DNA of 64,000 nucleotides from Collinsella sp. AM18-10 (GTDB lineage Bacteria > Actinomycetota > Coriobacteriia > Coriobacteriales > Coriobacteriaceae), in NCBI RefSeq assembly GCF_003471585.1, contig NZ_QRJO01000001.1, positions 1-64,000 on the forward strand, read 5' to 3'. A program made the translations under genes and the position numbers. Below the pieces are notes generated by a model. It was not told the origin of the DNA. It did no database searches and saw nothing but the letters and a program-made list of their open reading frames with translations. Of the stretch, positions 51,088-60,018 are shown piece after piece. Each line of letters starts with the position of its first letter. The stretch's first letter is position 1.

Positions 51088-53277
51088 TTAAATCAATTTG
51101 GTCGACTCCAGCTTTTCGATAATCCAGTCGTTGGCTTTGATGACCGGGCGGCGGAAGACGACGCCCAGGGCCAGCGACGGAATCAGGTAGCTCGCCAAGA
51201 TACCCAGCTCAATCCAGTACTCCATATGGTAGGCGCCGGCCATGGCGGCATGCATGGCGTTGATGCCGTGGGTAAACGGCAGGAACGGATATATCGCCTG
51301 GAACACGGGACCGGTCATCTCGATGGGGAACGTGCCGCCCGAACCGCCGACCTGCATGACCAGCAGCACGACGGCGAGCGCCTTGCCGATATCGCCAAAC
51401 GACACGGTGAGCGTGTAGACGATATTGGAGAACACGAGACTCGCGACCCAGCCGGCAAGTACAAACTGCAGCGGGTTGTCGCATTGGATGCCAAAGAACA
51501 GGATGTCGCCCGCGCACACGAGTGTCGCCTGCAGCAGGGCCAGACCTCCAAAGAACAGGTAGCGGCCCAGGTAGATCTCGTGCAGGCGCACGGGGATGAG
51601 CTCGTTGATGAGCTCATCGTCAACCGAGACCTTCATCATGGCCGCCAGCACGATCGAGCCGACCCACAGCGACAGGATCGTATAGAACGGCGCCATGGCC
51701 GAACCGTAATTGCGGATCGGATAGACCGGCTTGCGGTCGAGCGCGACGGGGCCGGAAAGCGACACGGCCAAACCCTCGGGATCGTTGCCGATCATCGTCT
51801 TGATCGTGGCAAGGTCGTCCGACATCAGGGCGCCATCGAGCTCGTCCTTAAAGGCGCTGATCTTGTCCGATGCCTCGCCCAACTGATCAGAAGCCTTGTT
51901 GACCAGCGTCGCAGCCTTGGAGAGGCCCTTTGCGAGCGAGCCAGAGGCGTCGGTCAGACCGCTCACGGCGCTATCCAAGTCACCCGAGATACCGTTCAGG
52001 GAATCCAGAACGCCCGAAATGGTCTTCTTGAGCTCCTTGGCCTTAACCGAGAACGTGGAATCGTAGTCGGACTTGGCTCCCGAGATACCCGCCTTGGCAT
52101 CGGCGATGGCCTGGTCGACCTCGGCACGCGTGCTGTTGACCTCTGCCATGCTGTCGTAAAGGGACTTTGCGGTTGCCCTCAGGTCGTTGGCATTGTTACG
52201 ATACTCCGTCGCGATCCTGCCCAGCGATGTAGCCACAGACTTGAGGCTGTCCTGGAGCTTTTCGTCACTCACCTGATCGGCAAAGCTGCGAAGCTGGTCG
52301 GCCGTGTCGTCGATTTCCTTGGCACGCGTATCGAGCGCCGCCGCGGCATCGTTGAGCTGGGACACCGTGAGGTCAACATGCTGGTTTGCGGCGTAGAAAG
52401 CCTTCGCGAGCTCGGCGGACACGTTGTCAAACGAGCCCGCACTTCCGTCAATCGCGGCGTTGATAGCGTCGTTGGCGGCCTTGAGTGCTTCCTTGGAATC
52501 ACTAATGCCGCTCTCGGCGTGCTCCATCAACTGCTTGGTAGATTCATCGACCTTACCCGTCTGCTGGAGCATACCGCTCGCCGACGTCAACGAATCGGAG
52601 GTCGAGCTCAAAATGCCCGCAAGCGAAGTCGCGTTGGCTTGAACGTCCTGCAGGTCCTCGACCGAATCGCCCAGTGTCGAGGACAGGTTGGCGATAAAGT
52701 TGCTGACCTGATCGGTGCTCATGTAATCGAGCAGGCTGGACACCGTCTTTAGACCGATGGTCGTGATGGTCTTGGTAAAGGTCTCATTCACCTGGCTCTG
52801 GACGGCGCTCGAACCCTTTTCGGTCACGATCTGGGCGATGGCGTTAGCCTTCTGGTTCTCGTAGAACTCGATATCGGCGTGCTTCACCTCGGTCGAGAAA
52901 AGCGTCATCATGTCGGCGCTAAACGTTTTAGGGATAACGACGGCAGCGTAGTACGCGCCCGACTTAACGCCCTCAATCGCCTTATCGCGGTCATTGAGGA
53001 CAACCCAGTCAAAGTTCTCGTTACCGCGCAGGGTCGCCGTCACGTTTTCGCCCACGTTGATCTCGACGGGAATCAGATCGCTCTCGTAACCCTCGTCGGT
53101 GTTGACCACGGCGATCTTAAGATTGCCGGTGTTGCCGTACGGATCCCAGCTGCCGGCGATGTTAAACCACGCGTACAGACATGGCACGATGATCAGGCCC
53201 ATCACGACGACCATGCCGATCACGGAGCGAGACACATTTTGGACATCGCGCTTAAACAGGTGCAGGATGTTTTTCAT
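51088..53277 (-). CDS. YhgE/Pip-family membrane protein, second of tandem pair
   Basis: A 729-residue membrane protein. An N-terminal span (VIGMVVVMGLIIVPCLYAWF) leads to the family's NIAGSWDPYGNTGNLKIAVV and GEN/VVIPKTFSADM segments. A long coiled-coil-like extracytoplasmic region (about 180-500) follows, then five to six C-terminal spans resembling an ABC-2 membrane domain. Family members include the phage receptor Pip and relate to EsaA of type VII secretion; the function here is unknown. ATG at 53277 directly follows the stop of the upstream paralogue, and its ribosome site GGAGGTGA lies inside that gene's last codons. Confidence 0.87.
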   Translation of the reverse strand: MKNILHLFKRDVQNVSRSVIGMVVVMGLIIVPCLYAWFNIAGSWDPYGNTGNLKIAVVNTDEGYESDLIPVEINVGENVTATLRGNENFDWVVLNDRDKAIEGVKSGAYYAAVVIPKTFSADMMTLFSTEVKHADIEFYENQKANAIAQIVTEKGSSAVQSQVNETFTKTITTIGLKTVSSLLDYMSTDQVSNFIANLSSTLGDSVEDLQDVQANATSLAGILSSTSDSLTSASGMLQQTGKVDESTKQLMEHAESGISDSKEALKAANDAINAAIDGSAGSFDNVSAELAKAFYAANQHVDLTVSQLNDAAAALDTRAKEIDDTADQLRSFADQVSDEKLQDSLKSVATSLGRIATEYRNNANDLRATAKSLYDSMAEVNSTRAEVDQAIADAKAGISGAKSDYDSTFSVKAKELKKTISGVLDSLNGISGDLDSAVSGLTDASGSLAKGLSKAATLVNKASDQLGEASDKISAFKDELDGALMSDDLATIKTMIGNDPEGLAVSLSGPVALDRKPVYPIRNYGSAMAPFYTILSLWVGSIVLAAMMKVSVDDELINELIPVRLHEIYLGRYLFFGGLALLQATLVCAGDILFFGIQCDNPLQFVLAGWVASLVFSNIVYTLTVSFGDIGKALAVVLLVMQVGGSGGTFPIEMTGPVFQAIYPFLPFTHGINAMHAAMAGAYHMEYWIELGILASYLIPSLALGVVFRRPVIKANDWIIEKLESTKLI

Positions 53278-56094
53278 TTATGCCTCACCTCCTTTGGAGT
53301 GCTTGCCGATCGGGGCGTTATTTTCATTCATCACAAACGTGTCATCCCCGTTCTCGGGCACATGGACCGCATCGCGATGACCACATTGGCTGACAGTCTG
53401 AGTCTTGGGTTCAGACCCCCGCTCGCTCGCATTCAAGCCGAACATGCGACGAGCGGCAGGAATGGCGGCCGTGTGCTCGCGCATCTCGCGACGCAGGTCC
53501 TCATCCGAAAGCGCCGAGATGCGCATCTGGGTATTGAGGCTCGCGCGGATATATTCGATATTGATAAGCCAGCCGCAGATGGCAATAACCGAGATGATCC
53601 AAATGACCAGCAGGATGATCTTGCCATTATTGTCGATATCGAGAACCGTCGACAGGACAAAGAGCAGGACCTGAACGCCCACCACGGCGGCAAAACCGCC
53701 CTTGATGTAGTACGGGTAGCGATGTTCAAAGGCGACCGCATGATCGAGCAGTTCGCGACGATACGAATCGGAATCGAGCATGACACGCATGGCCGTGCGC
53801 AGCGAGTAGCGCTGGCGCGGCAGGTCATTGGACTCGCAGATCATCAGACCCGTCGTGGAAAGCTGCTTATCAAAGAGCAGATTGAGGTTGAGCAGCAGCG
53901 GACGCAGCTGCAGACCGATAAAGAGCGCCACGATCAAGAACACGCCCAAGATGCACAGGTTGAACAGGTAGTTGAGCGAGTACATGCCGCCGACGGTCTC
54001 GCGCAGCAGGTTGATGCCATAGGTGAAGGGCAGCAGCGGATGCAGCCATTGGAAGAAGCCGGGCATCATCTCGATGGGATACATGCCCGACGAGCCGGGG
54101 ATCTGCACAATGACGAGGATGACGCCAATGGCTTTACCGATATGCTTAAACGTGGTGGACAGCGCATAGATGATGTTGACGTAGGTGAACGAAATAGCGA
54201 TGCCGCCCAGTACAAAGAGCAGCGGATTGACGCACTGAACGCCAATGACCAGATCTCCCACCGTAACGATGATGGCCTGCAACGCACCCAGGATCACCAG
54301 CAGCAGCCAGCGGCCAAAGTAGCCCTGACGCGCCGTAAAGCTACCGATGCCTTCGCGGTCGACCTCGAGCTTGTAGATGGCGATAAGCACGTAGCCGCCC
54401 ACCCAAAGCGCTAGGTTGGTATAGAACGGGGCAATGCCCGAGCCGAAGCTCTTGACTGGATAGATCGACTTGGACGCGAGCTCAACCGGAGATGCCATGA
54501 AATCTGCCACGTCATTGACGTCGACGTCCATGAGGTCGGCTAACTCGCCCATAGACTCAGAGGTCTGCAGCGCCGCAATGTCATTGGCGGCGGTCGCGAG
54601 CTTGTCCTGAACCTTGGCAAGGGAGGCGTCGGTTTGGGACAGCGTGGTCTTTGCCTGCTTGAGCGTGGCGTCGAGCTGCGCCAGCGTGCCGCGCGCGCTC
54701 GCTATCGTGGGGGTCATACCCGACACAATGCCGGTCAAATCGCCCGAAACGGCGGCAAAGGAGTCAAGCGCGCTCGAAGCCTTCGGAAGTGCGTTCTGAC
54801 CCAGATCGGTCTGAGCCTGACCGAGGTTAGCCGTACCGGTCTGAATTGCCGCGTTGAGTGCGTTGCTCGCGTTCGAGATTGCCGTAGCGTCGTTTGCCAT
54901 GGCGCTCGACTGTGCAGAAAGGCCATCCTTGATGCTCTGCAGCTTCTGGTTTTGCTCGCGAAGCGAATCGATGGTCGATACAATGCGCGCGTCAATTTCC
55001 TCGGAACCTGTCGACGTGTCATTAACGAGAATCTCCAAGTGCCCGATAACGGCCTTATTGTGATCGATCGTCGCCTGGAGAGACTCGAGCGAGTTGTCGA
55101 TGCGGGTGGTCGTAGATGTGACCGTACCCGTTAGCTTGCCAATCGCAGCGTTCGCGGAGGCTGACGTCTTGGTGAGTGCAAGGCTACCTTCCGAGAGTGC
55201 CTTGGAGAGCGAGGTGATAGAGTTGCCCGCCGTGGCGCAAGCCTCGCCCAGCAGGTCGTTGCCCTGGGAGATTGCCTGCGTCAGCGACGGTGCCTGACCT
55301 TGCAAGCCGGCAAGCGCCGCATCAGCCGAGGCGATAGCGCCACTCGTCTTATCGATGGCGGCATTCATATCGCCAATCGAATCGCGCACCTCACCCAAGG
55401 TGTCGGATGCCTCGGACACCGAACTTGTCAGCGAGTCCTGAGTCTGGCTTGCCTTGTCCTTTAAATCGACACCGGCATCCTTGGCGATACTGGCAACAGT
55501 CTCGCCCACCGTGGAGACAAACTCCGAGTTGATCTGCTCCTCGATGGTGTTGGCACCGGTATCGGTGACCTTGGGCGCAATGGCGCTCTTCTTCTCATTG
55601 ACGTAATAGGTGAGCTTCGGCTGATGGTAGTTGCCGTCGAGCATCGAGACCAGATTGTCGGAGAAGTTCTTGGGGATTACAATCGCCGCGTAGTATTCCC
55701 CGCTCTCGACGCCCTCTTTGGCATCGGCGGCCGAATCGACGAAGGTCCAGCCCAGCTGATCGTTTTCCTTGAGCTGATCGACCACCTTATCGCCCGCATT
55801 AAGCTCGCCCACTAGGTCGTTCTGGGTGCCCTGATCGTTGTTGGCGATAGCGATTTTAATGCCCTGGGTGTTTCCATACGGATCCCAGTTGGCCACGATG
55901 TTGTACCAGGCATACAGCGAGGGGATAACGCATACGCCCAGGGTAACCACCAAGGCGACGGGGTTCACAAGCAGTCGCTTAATGTCGCGCTTGAATATCG
56001 CAAAGGAGACCTTTGCATCGGATAGTTTGCTGCCGAGACTCACGCTTGGACCATCCATCCTGTCGTTGAATCGAATCGTACTATCGATAACCAT
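53278..56094 (-). CDS. YhgE/Pip-family membrane protein, first of tandem pair, with C-terminal extension
   Basis: A paralogue of the downstream protein, about 938 residues. It has the same order of domains: N-terminal span with VIPSLYAWYNIVANWDPYGN, a long Ser/Ala/Thr-rich coiled extracytoplasmic region, and a C-terminal membrane block. Unlike its partner it continues for about 200 residues with a cytoplasmic segment and two further spans (VVGVQVLLFVLSTVLDI and IILLVIWIISVIAI). The start is uncertain: ATG at 56094 and ATG at 56058 both lack a ribosome site, and a hairpin at 56102-56117 precedes the former. An operator-like dyad lies further upstream. Confidence 0.82.
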   Translation of the reverse strand: MVIDSTIRFNDRMDGPSVSLGSKLSDAKVSFAIFKRDIKRLLVNPVALVVTLGVCVIPSLYAWYNIVANWDPYGNTQGIKIAIANNDQGTQNDLVGELNAGDKVVDQLKENDQLGWTFVDSAADAKEGVESGEYYAAIVIPKNFSDNLVSMLDGNYHQPKLTYYVNEKKSAIAPKVTDTGANTIEEQINSEFVSTVGETVASIAKDAGVDLKDKASQTQDSLTSSVSEASDTLGEVRDSIGDMNAAIDKTSGAIASADAALAGLQGQAPSLTQAISQGNDLLGEACATAGNSITSLSKALSEGSLALTKTSASANAAIGKLTGTVTSTTTRIDNSLESLQATIDHNKAVIGHLEILVNDTSTGSEEIDARIVSTIDSLREQNQKLQSIKDGLSAQSSAMANDATAISNASNALNAAIQTGTANLGQAQTDLGQNALPKASSALDSFAAVSGDLTGIVSGMTPTIASARGTLAQLDATLKQAKTTLSQTDASLAKVQDKLATAANDIAALQTSESMGELADLMDVDVNDVADFMASPVELASKSIYPVKSFGSGIAPFYTNLALWVGGYVLIAIYKLEVDREGIGSFTARQGYFGRWLLLVILGALQAIIVTVGDLVIGVQCVNPLLFVLGGIAISFTYVNIIYALSTTFKHIGKAIGVILVIVQIPGSSGMYPIEMMPGFFQWLHPLLPFTYGINLLRETVGGMYSLNYLFNLCILGVFLIVALFIGLQLRPLLLNLNLLFDKQLSTTGLMICESNDLPRQRYSLRTAMRVMLDSDSYRRELLDHAVAFEHRYPYYIKGGFAAVVGVQVLLFVLSTVLDIDNNGKIILLVIWIISVIAICGWLINIEYIRASLNTQMRISALSDEDLRREMREHTAAIPAARRMFGLNASERGSEPKTQTVSQCGHRDAVHVPENGDDTFVMNENNAPIGKHSKGGEA

Positions 56095-56150
56095 TGTACG
56101 TAGGCGCTTTGGCGCCTCGAAGCACAATGGTATTGAGTTTTGCGGGTAGC

Positions 56151-56186
56151 AATATACTACGAAGATTAGTTAACGTACAGTTGTAC
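56151..56186 (-). promoter_or_regulatory. candidate promoter and operator of the YhgE/Pip pair
   Basis: TATATT/TAGTAT -10-like hexamers lie on the minus strand at 56151-56159. About 17 bases upstream is the dyad GTACAGTTGTAC (56175-56186), whose core fits TACAnnTGTA, the pattern of CopY/BlaI-type repressor sites. Confidence 0.4.
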
Positions 56187-56260
56187 AGTATCTCAAATTT
56201 CAGCAGGTCGCAAAACCACAACCCGCACAAATTAACAATCCGAATAGTCATCGGGGGCGT

Positions 56261-56400
56261 TCTTAAACGACCAGTCAAACAAGAACGTCCCCAACGACTA
56301 ATGGTGCAAGGAATGTCCCAAACTGCCGGCAGAAAAGGAACGTCCCCAAGTGCCACATTCCCCAACGACTAGTCATTTAAGAACGTCCCCAACGACTACC
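56261..56400. repeat. clustered aacgtcccc repeats
   Basis: AGAACGTCCCCAACGACTA occurs at 56282-56300 and again at 56379-56397. The related GGAACGTCCCCAAGTGCCA lies between, at 56337-56355, and an inverted GGGGGCGTTCTTAAACGAC lies at the left edge. The segment 56307-56356 recurs at 58769-58818. Confidence 0.65.
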
Positions 56401-56434
56401 CATAACAACGCCGATGTTTTGGCGCAGACAGCGA

Positions 56435-56533
56435 AAGCCCGCCAGAGCGAGCAAGGTGCCTTGAAACGAGGCGGCATTGACCTTCTGGTCATGCCGCCGA
56501 AGTTGAAAGGCAGATTGCCGCTCTGGCGGGCTT
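56435..56533 (-). repeat. nested variable-stem palindrome, family B, copy 2
   Basis: Outer arms AAGCCCGCCAGAGCG (56435-56449) and complement (56519-56533) are perfect. The inner stem is GGCGGCAT, bulged T, GACC, loop TTCT, GGTC, ATGCCGCC (56470-56498). The boxes GCCTTGAAA and TTGAAAGGC match 48405-48494, and the one-base bulge and four-base loop are at the same places, although most paired bases differ. It lies 47 bases downstream of the htpG stop. Confidence 0.82.
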
Positions 56534-56580
56534 GCAGCGTCGAGTGGTTACGCGGTTCGTAGAACCGCGTAACCCCCTAG

Positions 56581-58605
56581 TTACATCAGCTCGCAGACAG
56601 CCGCCGCGAAGGCAACGGGATCCTCAGGGAGGATGCCCTCGACCAGCAGGGCCTGATCGTAGAGCAGGCCGGAGTACTGCTTGATCTTGTCGGCGTCGCC
56701 GGCCTTCTGGGCAGCGACGAGCTTGGCGAAGACCGGATGCTTGGCGTTGAGCTCGAGCACGCGCTGGCTCTTGGGCATACCGTCGGGCGCGCCCTCAGGA
56801 CCCTTCTGAAGCACCTTCTCCATCTCGAGCGAAAGCGGACCCTCGGTGGTGATGCAGGCGGGAGCGTCAGTCAGACGCGCAGAGACGGCAACCTTCTCGA
56901 CCTTGTCGCCGAGCGCCTCCTTCATGGCGTTAAAGAGATCCTCGTTCTCCTTGGTGGCGTCCTCGGCCTCCTTCTTCTCGTCATCGGTCGCCATGTCAAG
57001 ATCGCCGGTCGCGACGTTCTTAAGCTCCAGGTGACGATCCTCGACCTCGGGCTTGGCACCATCGGCAACGGCCTTCTCGGCAGCCTCGCGAGCAGCGTCA
57101 TCCTCGTAGACCTTGGGCATATCGGCAGCCACGTACTCACGCATGGCCTGGAAGGTGAACTCATCCACGTCCTGCGTCAGCAGCAGTACATCGTAGCCGC
57201 GGTCGAGCACGCCCTTCACGACGGGCATCTTGGCCAGACGCTCGCGCGAATCGCCGGCGGCATAGTAGATTGCCTTCTGGCCCTCGGGCATGCCCTTGGC
57301 ATACTCAGCAAGGGTGATCATCTTCTGCTCCTTGGCAGACCAGAACAGCAGCAGGTCGGCGAGCTCGTCGGCCTTCATGCCGTAGCTCGAGTAGATGCCG
57401 TACTTCAGACCGCGACCAAAGTTCTCAAAGAACTTCTCGTATGCCTCGCGGTCGTTGTCGCGCATGTCCTCAAGATCGGCAGTGATCTTCTTCTCGACAC
57501 GCTTGGCAATGGCCTTGAGCTGACGGTTCTGTTGCAGCGTCTCACGCGAAATATTGAGCGTCACGTCGGCAGAGTCCACGACACCGCGCACAAAGTTGTA
57601 GTAGTCGGGCAGCAGGTCGTCGCACTTCTCCATAATCAGCACGTTGGAACTGTAGAGCGCCAGGCCCTTCTCGTAGTCCTTGCTGTACAGATCGAACGGG
57701 GCGCGACCCGGCACAAACAGCAGCGCATCGTACTCAAGCGTACCCTCGGCATGGAAGCTGATAGTGCGCGCGGGATCGTCAAAGTCGTGGAACGTGGACT
57801 TGTAGAACTCGTTGTAATCCTTCTGCTCAACGTCGGAGCTGCGCTTTTTCCAAATCGGCGTCATGGAGTTGATGGTCTCGAGCTCCTGGTAGTCCTCGTA
57901 CTCGGGCTTGTAGTCGTCGCCGGCGTCCTCGGGCTTGGGTTTCTGGCGGCTCTTGCTCACCATCATCTGGATCGGGTAACGCACATAGTTGCTGTACTGC
58001 TGAATCAGGCTCTTGAGGCCCCACTCGGTCAGGAAGCGATCGTAGGTCTCGGCCTCGCCGTCGGCGTCGAGCTTCTCGTTCTCGCGCAGCGTCAGGATGA
58101 CATCGGTGCCGTGCTCGGCGCGCTCGCCGTCTTCGATGGTGTAACCCTCAAGACCATCAGACTCCCACACGTGAGCGGTGTCCTCGCCATAGGCGCGGCT
58201 GACAACCTTTACGTGGCTGGCAACCATAAAGGCAGAGTAGAAGCCCACGCCAAACTGGCCGATGATGTCGACATCGGAGCCCTGCTGCTCGGCGTTCTCG
58301 GTCTTAAACTCCTCGGAGCCGGAATGGGCGATGGTGCCCAGATTGCGCTCGAGCTCCTCGGCGGTCATGCCAATGCCGTTATCCGAGATGGTAATGGTGC
58401 GGGCGTCTTTATCAAAGGAAACGCGAATAGCCAGGTCGCCCTGGTCGAGCTTGACGCTCGGGTCCTGCAGGCTCTTAAAGTTGAGCTTGTCGACGGCGTC
58501 GCTCGCGTTAGAGATAAGCTCGCGCAGGAAGATTTCCTTATTGGTGTAGATGGAGTTGATCATGAGGTCGAGCAGTTTTTTGCTCTCGGTCTTAAATTGA
58601 CGCAT
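56581..58605 (-). CDS. htpG: molecular chaperone HtpG (Hsp90)
   Basis: A 674-residue Hsp90 chaperone, slightly longer than most bacterial forms because of an acidic region at about 510-550. The GHKL ATPase domain has NASDA, DNGIGM and GQFGVGFYSAF; the middle domain has the SRETLQQNRQLKAI loop with the catalytic Arg; a C-terminal dimerisation domain follows. ATG at 58605 follows AAAGGA. Monocistronic. Confidence 0.96.
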   Translation of the reverse strand: MRQFKTESKKLLDLMINSIYTNKEIFLRELISNASDAVDKLNFKSLQDPSVKLDQGDLAIRVSFDKDARTITISDNGIGMTAEELERNLGTIAHSGSEEFKTENAEQQGSDVDIIGQFGVGFYSAFMVASHVKVVSRAYGEDTAHVWESDGLEGYTIEDGERAEHGTDVILTLRENEKLDADGEAETYDRFLTEWGLKSLIQQYSNYVRYPIQMMVSKSRQKPKPEDAGDDYKPEYEDYQELETINSMTPIWKKRSSDVEQKDYNEFYKSTFHDFDDPARTISFHAEGTLEYDALLFVPGRAPFDLYSKDYEKGLALYSSNVLIMEKCDDLLPDYYNFVRGVVDSADVTLNISRETLQQNRQLKAIAKRVEKKITADLEDMRDNDREAYEKFFENFGRGLKYGIYSSYGMKADELADLLLFWSAKEQKMITLAEYAKGMPEGQKAIYYAAGDSRERLAKMPVVKGVLDRGYDVLLLTQDVDEFTFQAMREYVAADMPKVYEDDAAREAAEKAVADGAKPEVEDRHLELKNVATGDLDMATDDEKKEAEDATKENEDLFNAMKEALGDKVEKVAVSARLTDAPACITTEGPLSLEMEKVLQKGPEGAPDGMPKSQRVLELNAKHPVFAKLVAAQKAGDADKIKQYSGLLYDQALLVEGILPEDPVAFAAAVCELM

Positions 58606-58768
58606 GTGCAGTCCTTTCGCGCTACCCCCGTCCGCAAAAACGGCCCGGTTGCCCGAGCCGCATCGCAGACCTGCTATGTTCAGACTTAGATTTTATAACC
58701 CATTAGCGCGCATATATACATACGGAATCGAAAAACTGTATGTCCAAACGCTCTGATGCGCCAATTGC

Positions 58769-58818
58769 CAAGGAGTGTCCCCAACTGCCGGCAGAAAAGG
58801 AACGTCCCTATCTGCCAC
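58769..58818. repeat. second copy of the gtcccc-ctgccggcag repeat
   Basis: Nearly identical over 50 bases to 56307-56356, including CTGCCGGCAGAAAAGGAACG. It overlaps the last codons of the GNAT gene (stop at 58808). Confidence 0.7.
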
Positions 58819-59311
58819 CCTCGACCCGTTTGGCCATCCAGGCATGGGGCTGGCCTTCATCCTCATAGTCCACCGGGGCAATCTGCGTGTAACCCGCCTT
58901 GGCATAGAGCGGCAGCACGTATTCCTGCGCGTGCAGCTTAATGAGCTTGGCGCCGGCATCACGCGCGGCGGTATCACTGGCCTCGACAATCTTGCTCGCC
59001 AAACCACGACGACGCATAGCCGGCAGCACGGCGACGCGCCCCATAATGTAGGTCTCCCCCGCTGCGACGCCTTCGTCCAAGTCGCACGCCGGCGACACCG
59101 GAGCCTCTGCGTCAGCCGCGCGCTCAAGCTCTTCGGGAAACACGCGCGAGCAACCGGCAAGCTCGCCGTCTACATAGAGCGTCACATGAATGCAGTTCGG
59201 GTCCTCGTCGATAGCGTCGAACTCATTCTCGTAGCCCTGCTCGTCCATAAAAACGACGCGGCGCACCAACGCCGCGTCATCAAAGCATCCCGTCTTAAGT
59301 TGGATATCCAT
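58808..59311 (-). CDS. GNAT-family N-acetyltransferase
   Basis: A 167-residue acetyltransferase. The acetyl-CoA loop is VLPAMRRRGLASKIV, preceded by the YIMGRVAV strand; the start FMDEQGYENEFDAID and the LYAKAGYTQ segment resemble ElaA-type proteins. ATG at 59311 follows AAAGGG. Its 3' end lies inside a dispersed repeat, which has probably replaced the original C-terminal codons. It follows cpsB in the same direction by about 40 bases, so it may belong to that operon. Substrate unknown. Confidence 0.82.
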   Translation of the reverse strand: MDIQLKTGCFDDAALVRRVVFMDEQGYENEFDAIDEDPNCIHVTLYVDGELAGCSRVFPEELERAADAEAPVSPACDLDEGVAAGETYIMGRVAVLPAMRRRGLASKIVEASDTAARDAGAKLIKLHAQEYVLPLYAKAGYTQIAPVDYEDEGQPHAWMAKRVEGGR

Positions 59312-59350
59312 GGCTGCCCTTTCATTCAATGAGAACGTTAGGGACAGATT

Positions 59351-60001
59351 TTAGCGAAAATGAGCTCCGCGCACGCTAAACTTCGCGCGAGCCTTCGCCA
59401 GGCAGTCGTAATGACCCACGTTATGGGCATCGCTCGCGATGAAGCTGTACAGGTTCTGATCGAACAGGCGCTGGGCCGGCTTTTTCTCGCGACCAAAGCG
59501 ACCACCGGCAATAAAGTCCGCCGAAGCCTGCAGCTTGCAGCCCATATCGACCAGGCGTTCCGCCACGCTTACATCCTTTTGAACCGCACGATAGCGCTCA
59601 GGATGAGCGATGATCACCTGGTAGCCACGGCACTGCAAATCGTAAATCGTGTTCTCGTATTCTCTAAACGCATACGCATCGGCATGCGTCGAAAGCTCGA
59701 GCAGAAACTCGTTGGTCCCATCGAAATGCAAGTGCTCCGCGGCATCGATACCAAGTTCAACGAGCTTTCGATGGTTGACCTCGAAGCCCATCTGGAGCGG
59801 AAAACCGTCAGCGTTATCGCGCAGCAGCTCAAAGGCATCCCACATCTTGTCGTAATCAAAATAGGGATCACGGCAGTGAGGAGTGCAAACGATTCTGGTT
59901 ACACCGGCCCGCTTGGCAGCCTCGAGCATCGCCAAGCTCTCATCGAGATCGGCGGCGCCGTCGTCTACACCCGGCAAGATATGGCAATGAATGTCACGCA
60001 T
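59351..60001 (-). CDS. CpsB/CapC-type tyrosine-protein phosphatase (PHP domain)
   Basis: A 216-residue manganese-dependent phosphatase of the PHP fold that dephosphorylates the CpsD tyrosine kinase. The metal-binding motif DIHCHILPGVDDGA begins at residue 3, followed by CTPHCRDPYF, IIAHPERY and SDAHNVG, all characteristic. ATG at 60001 follows AAGG. It is third in the order cpsC, cpsD, cpsB; the glycan polymerisation genes it would regulate are not in the window. Confidence 0.92.
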   Translation of the reverse strand: MRDIHCHILPGVDDGAADLDESLAMLEAAKRAGVTRIVCTPHCRDPYFDYDKMWDAFELLRDNADGFPLQMGFEVNHRKLVELGIDAAEHLHFDGTNEFLLELSTHADAYAFREYENTIYDLQCRGYQVIIAHPERYRAVQKDVSVAERLVDMGCKLQASADFIAGGRFGREKKPAQRLFDQNLYSFIASDAHNVGHYDCLAKARAKFSVRGAHFR

Positions 60002-60018
60002 AGGTCAGCCTTAATCAA

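Noticed and set aside
51088..56094. Prophage signal suggested by the name 'phage infection protein'
   Set aside because: YhgE/Pip proteins are host membrane proteins; no phage structural, integrase or lysis gene is present.
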